Below the pieces are notes generated by a model. The model saw only the letters and a list, made by a program, of their open reading frames with translations. It was not told the DNA's origin and made no database searches. Shown here in pieces: positions 49,863-55,559 of a stretch of 55,559 nucleotides of DNA. Numbering within the stretch: position 1 is the stretch's first letter; every line of letters begins with the position of its first letter. The stretch is from Bradyrhizobium genosp. SA-3 (GTDB lineage Bacteria > Pseudomonadota > Alphaproteobacteria > Rhizobiales > Xanthobacteraceae), in assembly GCF_004212635.1 (NCBI RefSeq), contig NZ_PSRT01000050.1:1-55559 (forward strand), in the 5' to 3' direction. A program made the position numbers and the translations under genes.

Positions 49863-49940
49863 GTCATTGCGAGCGTAGCGAAGCAATCCAGAATCCCTCC
49901 GCGGAAAGACTCTGGATTGCTTCGCTACGCTCGCAATGAC
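49863..49940. repeat. REP-like palindrome, copy 2
   Basis: GTCATTGCGAGCGTAGCGAA at the left end pairs with the right end (TTCGCTACGCTCGCAATGAC), an almost complete 30-base arm hairpin. It is the same family as 260-344. It lies between the converging uxuA and LysR genes. Confidence 0.85.
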
Positions 49941-49973
49941 GTGGAGGGAGTGGTGCCTCACCCTAACGCCTGC

Positions 49974-50912
49974 TCAATAGCACGCCGCCATCGCGCCGAG
50001 TTTCGGATAGAGCCGGTCAATCGCGGCGATCTCGCTTTTCATCTGCGCGATGATCCAGTCGCGGATCTCGGCGGCGATGGGGCGCATCGGCCGGTTGCGC
50101 GGCGGCAGGAATTCGCAGACGCGGCGCGTGGTGGTGAGGGTGTCGGAGGCCGGCACCAGCGCGCCGGTGAGAAGCCAGTGCGAGGCCACCGTCAGCCAGC
50201 CGAGCGCGATACCCTGGCCGAGCAGCGCGGCCTGCACCACGACGGCATAGTCGGTGAAGCTCAGCGCCTTGGCCGCGCCGCGGCGCCCGGTGAGGAGCGA
50301 TGCGTAATCGGCGGCCCAATCGCCCGGCGTCTCGGCAAGGCGGATGATGGTGTTGCCTTCAGTGGGATCGGTCTCGCCGAGATAGCCGGGGCTGCACATC
50401 GGCAGCATGACTTCCTTCATGATCAGCGTGCCGCCGGACGGCGGCTCATCGCGATCGCGAAAGCGCATGCCGAGATCGACATTCTCCACCGGCCCGCGCA
50501 GCGCGCCGGAGATCAGCTGGAAGCGGAGATCGACTTGCGGAAACTGCTTCTGGAGCTTGTCGATGCGCGGCATCAGCCAATGCGTGGTGAAGGCGGAGGA
50601 GACTGACAGCGTCACCGTCTCGGTGCCCTTGCGCCGCCGTTCGATCTCCACGAGGCCGCTCTCGATGCTGCGAAAGCCTTCAAGCACGCGGCGATACAAG
50701 AACTCGCCTTCCTCGGTGAGCACCGCGCGTCCGGCCGTGCGATCGAACAGGCGAACGCCGAGATGCTCCTCGAACTGGCCGAGCATCCGGCTCACCGCCG
50801 GCTGCGTGACGTTCAATTCTGCGGCCGCCGCGGTGAAGCTGCCGTTGCGCGCCGCCGCGTCGAAGACGAACAGGGCGTTACTGGACGGCAGCATGCGGCG
50901 CAGCTCTGGCAT
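49974..50912 (-). CDS. LysR-family regulator (GcvA-like)
   Basis: A 312-residue regulator. The winged helix covers residues about 10-68 (VFDAAARNGSFTAAAAELNV, TQPAVSRMLGQFEEHLGVRL). The periplasmic-binding-protein-like effector domain follows from residue 95 (LSVSSAFTTHWLMPRIDKL). It is divergent from the ABC/oxidase module and is the likely regulator of it. ATG 50912 is used; the internal ATG at 50894 (MLPSSNALFVF) is an alternative. Confidence 0.9.
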   Translation of the reverse strand: MPELRRMLPSSNALFVFDAAARNGSFTAAAAELNVTQPAVSRMLGQFEEHLGVRLFDRTAGRAVLTEEGEFLYRRVLEGFRSIESGLVEIERRRKGTETVTLSVSSAFTTHWLMPRIDKLQKQFPQVDLRFQLISGALRGPVENVDLGMRFRDRDEPPSGGTLIMKEVMLPMCSPGYLGETDPTEGNTIIRLAETPGDWAADYASLLTGRRGAAKALSFTDYAVVVQAALLGQGIALGWLTVASHWLLTGALVPASDTLTTTRRVCEFLPPRNRPMRPIAAEIRDWIIAQMKSEIAAIDRLYPKLGAMAACY

Positions 50913-50940
50913 AACGTCATGTTATGAGCCGCGTGAGAAT

Positions 50941-50964
50941 TTGGCAATTGCCGAGTTTTGCCAA
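50941..50964. promoter_or_regulatory. Candidate LysR operator
   Basis: TTGGCAA (50941-50947) and TTGCCAA (50958-50964) form an inverted repeat with 10-base spacing, and GGCAATTGCC (50943-50952) is itself a palindrome. The position between the divergent LysR and ABC genes, 29 bases from the LysR start, suits an autoregulatory site. Confidence 0.5.
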
Positions 50965-50970
50965 GTCTGG

Positions 50971-50986
50971 TGTCATCGGCATGACA
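50971..50986. promoter_or_regulatory. Second dyad in the LysR/ABC intergenic region
   Basis: TGTCAT-CGGC-ATGACA, a perfect 6+4+6 dyad next to the candidate LysR site and about 140 bases before the ABC gene. It may be the activation half of the LysR target or the site of another protein. Confidence 0.4.
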
Positions 50987-51125
50987 GCCCAAAAGACAGG
51001 GCCTGTGGAGGAAGATTTGGTGCGGTGCACGCTTCGTCCGTGAGTGCTCGAAATCCCTGTCTATAAAGCAGGCTTATGGCGCGCAGTGAGGCACGCCATC
51101 ACACGGACGTGGCGAGGGTCGATCG

Positions 51126-52205
51126 TTGGACAAGCGAGCGGAAAGCGTCGAGATCAGGTCCGCGAGCAAGACGTACGGCGCGGTTCGCGCGCTCGACGAC
51201 GTGTCCCTCAATGTCGGCGCCGGCGAGTTCGTCTCGCTGCTCGGTCCGTCCGGTTCCGGCAAGACCACGCTGCTCGGCATTTTGGGCGGCTTCATCCTGC
51301 CATCGAGCGGAACAATTCTCTTCGGCGGCCGCGACGTCACCTGGATGCCGCCGCACAAGCGCGATCTCGGCGTCGTGTTCCAGAACTATGCGCTGTTCCC
51401 GCATATGAGCGTCGGCGAGAACGTCGCCTTTCCCTTGCGCGCGCGCCGGCTGCCGAAAGCGAGCTGGCCTGACAAGGTACGCGCGGCGCTCGCTATGGTC
51501 GGCCTCGCCGGCTACGAGGCGCGCGGCATCGCGCAGCTCTCCGGCGGCCAGCGCCAGCGCGTGGCGCTGGCCCGCGCCATGATCTTCGAGCCGCGGCTGA
51601 TCCTGATGGACGAGCCGCTCTCCGCGCTCGACAAGCAGCTGCGCGAATCCATGCAGATCGAGCTGCGCGCGCTGCACAAGCGCATCGGCGCCACCATCAT
51701 CTACGTCACCCATGATCAGCGTGAGGCGCTGACCATGAGCGATCGGGTCGCCGTGATGAAGGACGGCAGGCTGATCCAAATCGACGTGCCCGAGCGGCTG
51801 CACGATCATCCCGCAAATTCCTTTGTCGCGAGCTTCATCGGGGAAGCGACGATGCTGCCCGTTCGCCGTGTCGATGCGGCCTGCGTCGCGCTCGGCAACG
51901 CGCTGCTGCGCAGCGCCCGCGCCATTCCGGACGGCGATGCGCTGATGCTCGCCGTGCACAGCGAAAAACTGCTGATCGACGACGGCGTGCAGGATGCCGC
52001 CTGCAACCGGCTGACCGGCACGGTCACCGATATCGTCTATCAGGGTGAGAGCCTGCGTGTCTTCCTGGCGCTCGAAGGCGGCATCGCGCTCAGCCTGCGC
52101 CAGCCGAGCTACCATCAGGCCTACAGCCGCATTCCGCCGCTCGGCGGCAGTCTCACCGTCACCCTTCACCCCGAGGACACCATCGTGGTGCCCAGGGTGG
52201 ACTGA
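51126..52205 (+). CDS. ABC transporter ATPase, polyamine/putrescine (PotA) type
   Basis: A 359-residue ATP-binding subunit: Walker A GPSGSGKTT at 40-48, Q-loop VVFQNYALFPHMSVGENVAF, signature LSGGQRQRVALARA, Walker B LILMDEPLSALD, H-loop THDQREA, and a C-terminal TOBE-like domain from about residue 280 (TDIVYQGESLRVFL). This is the PotA/spermidine-putrescine class. The TTG start at 51126 has GAGGG upstream. It heads the operon; the permease genes are not in the window and would be expected after 55353. Confidence 0.9.
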   Translation: MDKRAESVEIRSASKTYGAVRALDDVSLNVGAGEFVSLLGPSGSGKTTLLGILGGFILPSSGTILFGGRDVTWMPPHKRDLGVVFQNYALFPHMSVGENVAFPLRARRLPKASWPDKVRAALAMVGLAGYEARGIAQLSGGQRQRVALARAMIFEPRLILMDEPLSALDKQLRESMQIELRALHKRIGATIIYVTHDQREALTMSDRVAVMKDGRLIQIDVPERLHDHPANSFVASFIGEATMLPVRRVDAACVALGNALLRSARAIPDGDALMLAVHSEKLLIDDGVQDAACNRLTGTVTDIVYQGESLRVFLALEGGIALSLRQPSYHQAYSRIPPLGGSLTVTLHPEDTIVVPRVD

Positions 52206-52237
52206 AGCCTTGTTGCAACCTGAGAGAAGAAACTGAT

Positions 52238-52954
52238 ATGTCGACCCAAGCCGCGTTCAGCAATTTCAAGGTTCTCACCTTCGACGTCGTCGGCACCTTG
52301 ATCGACTTCGAGACCGGCGTGCTCGCCGCGGTGCGCAGGATCTCGGGCAAGACGCCAGCCGAGCTCAGCGACGACCAGATCTTCGAATCCTACAAGCGCG
52401 GTCGTGACAAGCATTACGAGCGCTCGAGCGAGGTGATGTTCCACGTCTACCGCTATCTCGCCAAGGAGCTCGGGCTGCCGGCCGACGATGCGTCCTGCGA
52501 CGTGTTCCAGCTCGCCGTGCTGCGCTGGGGGCCGTTCCCGGACTCGGTCGAGGCGCTCAAGCGCCTGCGCACCAAATTCCGGCTGGTCGCGATGACCAAT
52601 GCCGACCGCGTTGCGCTCTCTTGTTACGCGCATGCGCTCGGCAATCCCTTCGACGACACGGTCTGCGCCGACGAGACCGGCGTGGCCAAGCCGAACCCGG
52701 AATTCTTCGCCTACAACAAGGGTCGCCAGTCCGCCTTCGGCTACAAGCAGTCCGACATCCTGCACGTTGCGCAGAGCCAGTACCACGACATCGGGATCGC
52801 GCGGAAGCTCGGCTACAAGGTGTGCTGGATCGAGCGCCGCCAGGGCATCGCCGGCTTCGGCGGCACGCCCGCGGTGGAGACGCTGACCAAGCCGGACTTC
52901 CATTATCCGACGCTGAAGGCGCTCGCCGACGCCGCCATCGGCCCGGCGGCCTGA
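52238..52954 (+). CDS. HAD hydrolase of the haloacid-dehalogenase type II group
   Basis: A 238-residue HAD enzyme. Motif I is FDVVGTLIDF with the nucleophile Asp16, motif II AMTNADR, motif III VAKPNPEFF and motif IV LHVAQSQYHDIGIA. The overall fold and lengths are those of L-2-haloacid dehalogenases. Motif IV differs from the known dehalogenases, which have a Ser-Ser-Asn-Ala-Trp-Asp order; here Gln and Tyr-His occur. A different substrate is therefore likely. It lies inside an amine-type transport and oxidase operon. Confidence 0.85.
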   Translation: MSTQAAFSNFKVLTFDVVGTLIDFETGVLAAVRRISGKTPAELSDDQIFESYKRGRDKHYERSSEVMFHVYRYLAKELGLPADDASCDVFQLAVLRWGPFPDSVEALKRLRTKFRLVAMTNADRVALSCYAHALGNPFDDTVCADETGVAKPNPEFFAYNKGRQSAFGYKQSDILHVAQSQYHDIGIARKLGYKVCWIERRQGIAGFGGTPAVETLTKPDFHYPTLKALADAAIGPAA

Positions 52955-52958
52955 GTCC

Positions 52959-54278
52959 GTGAGCGCGGGCATGACACGGGACTGGAGCGCGCTGCCATCA
53001 GCCAATTCGCTGTGGGCGGCCACGGCCGAGCCGGCGCGCGAGTTTCCGGTCCTGTCGGGCGAGCAACAGGCGGATGTGGTGATCATCGGCGCGGGCTACA
53101 CCGGACTCTCTGCTGCGCACCACATCGCCAAGAGCGGCCTGTCGCCCGTCGTGCTCGAAGCTAACCGCCCCGGCTGGGGTGCGAGCGGCCGCAATGGCGG
53201 GGTCATCACCGCAAAATTCCGCCTCTCGTTCCGCGAGATCGATGCCGTGCACGGACGCGCCATGGCGCGGCGCATGTACGAGATCGCGCATGAATCGACC
53301 GACATGGTCGAAGAGCTCGTCTCCGAGTTCGGCATCACCAGCGCCCAGCTGACGCGCACCGGCCAGGTCAAGGCGGCGCATAACGAGACGACGCTGAAGG
53401 CCGCGATCGACGAAGCCAACTGGATGACGCGCGAGATGGGCGATGCGGAGGTCCGCATCCTCGACAAGCGCGGCGTGCGCGACGAGACCGGCTCCGACAT
53501 CTTTGTCGGCGGCGTGCTCAATCCCGGCTCGGGCGGCATTCATCCGCTGAACTATCTGCGCGGCCTTGCCGACGGTGTCGCGCGCCGCGGCGTTGCCATC
53601 TTTCAGGAGTCGCCGGTGCTCAAACTCCGGCGGGAGAATGGCGGCATCGTCGCCGAGACGCCGAAAGGCGCGGTGCGGGCGAAGCAGGCGATCATCGCCA
53701 CCAACAGCTATTCGGATCTGACCGATGCCACCGCGCAGATGCAGCGCACGTTGATCCCGTTCCGCAGCGCCATCATCGCCACCGACAAGCTGCCGCGCAA
53801 TCTCGCCGGCAAGCTGATGCCGACGGGGCGCACCTACACCGAGACCAAGCGCATGATGCGCTGGTTCCGCATGGTCGACAATCGCGTGATCTTCGGCGGC
53901 CGCGGCGCCTTTGGCAAGCAGGACTCCGAACCGGCGTTCGATGCGTTGCGCAAGGCGATGGTCGGCATCTTCCCCGATCTTGCCGATATCCCGCTCGCCT
54001 ATAAATGGTCGGGCCTCGTCGCGATGACGCTGGACCAGGTGCCGCATATCGGCCGGCTCGACGACCGCACGCTGGTCTCGATGGGCTACAACGGCGCCGG
54101 GGTCGCAATGTCGAGCCTGATGGGCCGCTATCTCGCCGCCTTCGTGCGCGGCGAGACGCCCGAGGTCGGCCTGCTCGATATCAGGCGCATGAAAGCAATT
54201 CCGTTCTATCCGCTGCGCGAGCCCGCCGTGCGCATGGTCGCCGGCTGGTACCAGTTTCTCGATGCGATCGGTCAGTGA
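52959..54278 (+). CDS. FAD-dependent oxidoreductase (DAO family, PuuB-like)
   Basis: A 439-residue flavoenzyme. The dinucleotide motif VVIIGAGYTGLSAAHHIA is near residues 39-57. The FAD-binding stretch ASGRNGGVI is of the type seen in gamma-glutamylputrescine oxidase and related amine oxidases, and RTLIPFRSAIIATDKL and GYNGAGVAMSSLMGRYLA are conserved. It is thought to oxidise an imported amine or amino acid. The GTG at 52959 or ATG at 52971 may be the start. Confidence 0.87.
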   Translation: MSAGMTRDWSALPSANSLWAATAEPAREFPVLSGEQQADVVIIGAGYTGLSAAHHIAKSGLSPVVLEANRPGWGASGRNGGVITAKFRLSFREIDAVHGRAMARRMYEIAHESTDMVEELVSEFGITSAQLTRTGQVKAAHNETTLKAAIDEANWMTREMGDAEVRILDKRGVRDETGSDIFVGGVLNPGSGGIHPLNYLRGLADGVARRGVAIFQESPVLKLRRENGGIVAETPKGAVRAKQAIIATNSYSDLTDATAQMQRTLIPFRSAIIATDKLPRNLAGKLMPTGRTYTETKRMMRWFRMVDNRVIFGGRGAFGKQDSEPAFDALRKAMVGIFPDLADIPLAYKWSGLVAMTLDQVPHIGRLDDRTLVSMGYNGAGVAMSSLMGRYLAAFVRGETPEVGLLDIRRMKAIPFYPLREPAVRMVAGWYQFLDAIGQ

Positions 54279-54306
54279 GATCACTTTGACGATGGAGGAG
54301 GCGAGG

Positions 54307-55353
54307 ATGAATATGAAGCGCACCATTGGATTGGGCTGCGCGCTGTTGGGCGCAGTCGGATTGACCACCGCGGCTGATGCCGCAGAACAAATCACCTTCG
54401 TCTCGCAGGGCGGTGCCTATCAGCAGGCCCAGACGGTGGCGATCCTCGATCCCTCCGCCAAGAAGCTCGGCATCACCATCAACCAGGACTCCATTCCCGA
54501 CGCCTGGCCCGCGATCAAGACCCAGGTCGGCAGCGGCAAGCCGATCTGGGATGTCGTCGACACACCGACAGGCTATTGCCTGCGCGGCGGCGAGCAGGGG
54601 CTGATCGAGAAGCTCGACTTCTCCAAGATCCCGAACGCCGCGGCGATGCCTGAGGCCTATCGCAGCCCCTATTCGGTGTCTTACGAATTCTATTCCAGCG
54701 TGCTGGCCTACAGCCAGAAGACGTTCCCGAAGGATGCGCCGAACAGCTGGGCGGATTTCTGGGACGTCAAGAAATTTCCCGGCCGCCGGGCGCTGCGCAA
54801 CCATCCAATCGCAACGCTCGAGGCGGCGCTGATGGCGGACGGCGTTACGCCCGACAAGCTCTATCCGCTCGACGTCGACCGCGCCTTCAAGAAGCTGGAA
54901 GAGATCAAGCCGCACATCACGGTGTGGTGGACCTCGGGCGCGCAATCGGCGCAGCTCCTCAATGACGGTGAGGTCGACATGGAGATGGCCTGGAACGGCC
55001 GCGTCAGCGCGGTCGCCAAGGAAGGCGCCAAGGTGGCCTTCACCTACAACCAGGGCATCCTGCAGAGCACTTCGCTCTGCATCCTCAAGGGGGCGCCGAA
55101 TCTCGCTACCGCGGTCAAGTTCCTCAACGAGGCCGTCGATCCCGTGCACCAGGCCAACCTGCCGCTCCACATCGACTACGGCCCCGGTAATCCGAAGGCG
55201 TTCGAGACCAGCGTGATCAAGCCCGAGCGCGCGGCGCAATTGCCGAGCGAGCCGGCCAACGCGGCCAAGCAGGCGCTGATGTCCTACGCCTGGTGGTCCT
55301 CGCCCGCGGGCGAAGCGGCCGAGAAGCGCTGGGCGTCGTTCATGCAGAAGTGA
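54307..55353 (+). CDS. ABC transporter periplasmic binding protein (PotD/PotF type)
   Basis: A 348-residue exported protein. It has a signal peptide (MKRTIGLGCALLGAVGLTTA, cleavage near ADA) and the spermidine/putrescine-binding pattern ITFVSQGGAYQQAQTVAILD, WDVVDTPTGYCLRGGEQGLI, NSWADFWDVKKFPGRRALRN, and GEVDMEMAWNGRVSAV. ATG 54307 or 54313 can serve; both follow GGAGG. With the ATPase at 51126 it supplies an uptake system whose permeases are outside the window. Confidence 0.92.
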   Translation: MNMKRTIGLGCALLGAVGLTTAADAAEQITFVSQGGAYQQAQTVAILDPSAKKLGITINQDSIPDAWPAIKTQVGSGKPIWDVVDTPTGYCLRGGEQGLIEKLDFSKIPNAAAMPEAYRSPYSVSYEFYSSVLAYSQKTFPKDAPNSWADFWDVKKFPGRRALRNHPIATLEAALMADGVTPDKLYPLDVDRAFKKLEEIKPHITVWWTSGAQSAQLLNDGEVDMEMAWNGRVSAVAKEGAKVAFTYNQGILQSTSLCILKGAPNLATAVKFLNEAVDPVHQANLPLHIDYGPGNPKAFETSVIKPERAAQLPSEPANAAKQALMSYAWWSSPAGEAAEKRWASFMQK

Positions 55354-55401
55354 GACGAGAGAAGAGATGCGCCGCAGGAGCATCGGCACAGACGCTGCGC
55401 T

Positions 55402-55515
55402 CCCTCCCCCGCTTGCGGGGGAGGGTTGGGGAGAGGGTGTCTCCGCAATGAACGCTCCCCAACAGGAGAAAGCCCTCACCCGCCGCGCTCTTCGAGCGCG
55501 TCGACCTCTCCCGCA
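55402..55515. repeat. Intergenic repeat with GC-rich hairpin after the binding-protein gene
   Basis: CCCTCCCCCGC (55402-55412) and GCGGGGGAGGG (55415-55425) form a tight stem. The following TTGGGGAGAGGGTGTCTCCG and the CTCACCCGCC part with CTCTCCCGCAAGCGAGAG at the end are wording of a common rhizobial intergenic repeat. The first hairpin may also attenuate transcription toward the missing permease genes. Confidence 0.6.
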
Positions 55516-55559
55516 AGCGAGAGCTTTGCATAATCGGCGAATCTGCGATTCCCTAGAGC

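Noticed and set aside
1..55559. CRISPR arrays, tRNA, rRNA, insertion sequences or prophage genes
   Set aside because: I searched by eye for regular direct repeats, tRNA-like cloverleaf ends and transposase or integrase motifs and saw none. Short dispersed palindromes are the only repeats.

Overview
The window looks like chromosome of an alphaproteobacterium of the genus Bradyrhizobium. The genes are GC-rich and often overlap by 4 bases. They include the alphaproteobacterial flagellar set (flaF, flbT, motC, motE-like and an FtcR/LafR-type regulator), and the intergenic spaces carry palindromic repeats of the kind common in Bradyrhizobium and its relatives. Assignment is by recognition of protein families and gene order; no database search was possible.

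Positions 604-39032 form one contiguous locus for a complete flagellum that matches the lateral (thin) flagellar system described in Bradyrhizobium. It has two short flagellins of about 300 residues. Layout: a minus-strand operon DUF1217-flgF-fliI (4971 down to 2089); divergent from it motA-fliM-small membrane protein-fliN-fliG-flhB; then flgB-flgC-fliE-flgG-flgA-flgI-motE-like-flgH-fliL-fliP; two monocistronic flagellin genes; fliF-fliH-like-motB-motC-fliK-lytic transglycosylase; flgE-flgK-flgL; flaF-flbT-flgD-fliQ; flhA-fliR-fliJ-like-flgJ-like-flgN-like-FliL-like; and the convergent regulator gene lafR. No chemotaxis genes, fliO or flgM were seen. Paralogous MarR-type regulators, with a conserved four-cysteine C-terminus, stand at the two outer edges (604-1239 and 38454-39032), each beside a lower-GC non-coding stretch.

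Two regulatory signals inside the locus are not explained by the gene list. One is a shared promoter-like box (C/A-A-G/C-C-C/T-T, N5, AAGCTT-like, N6, CTAG-like) in front of nearly every flagellar transcription unit. For the non-flagellin units it ends 30-40 bases before the start codon, and for both flagellins exactly 127 bases before. The other is a conserved flagellin mRNA leader with two small hairpins and a third stem that covers the Shine-Dalgarno sequence. That is a plausible target for FlbT, whose gene lies in the same locus.

From 39600 on come housekeeping and catabolic genes: an NAD-dependent epimerase-like protein, a HAD phosphatase, an NTF2-like protein, and a sugar-acid module. 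The module comprises a mannitol-dehydrogenase-family enzyme, a FadR-type regulator with a clear operator, a TRAP transporter, a zinc dehydrogenase of the L-idonate/L-gulonate type and UxuA. It would carry L-gulonate or fructuronate through D-mannonate to 2-keto-3-deoxygluconate. The last part (49974-55353) is a LysR regulator divergent from a polyamine/amino-acid type ABC module: ATPase, HAD enzyme, FAD amine oxidase and periplasmic binding protein. Its permeases are not in the window and would be expected just downstream.
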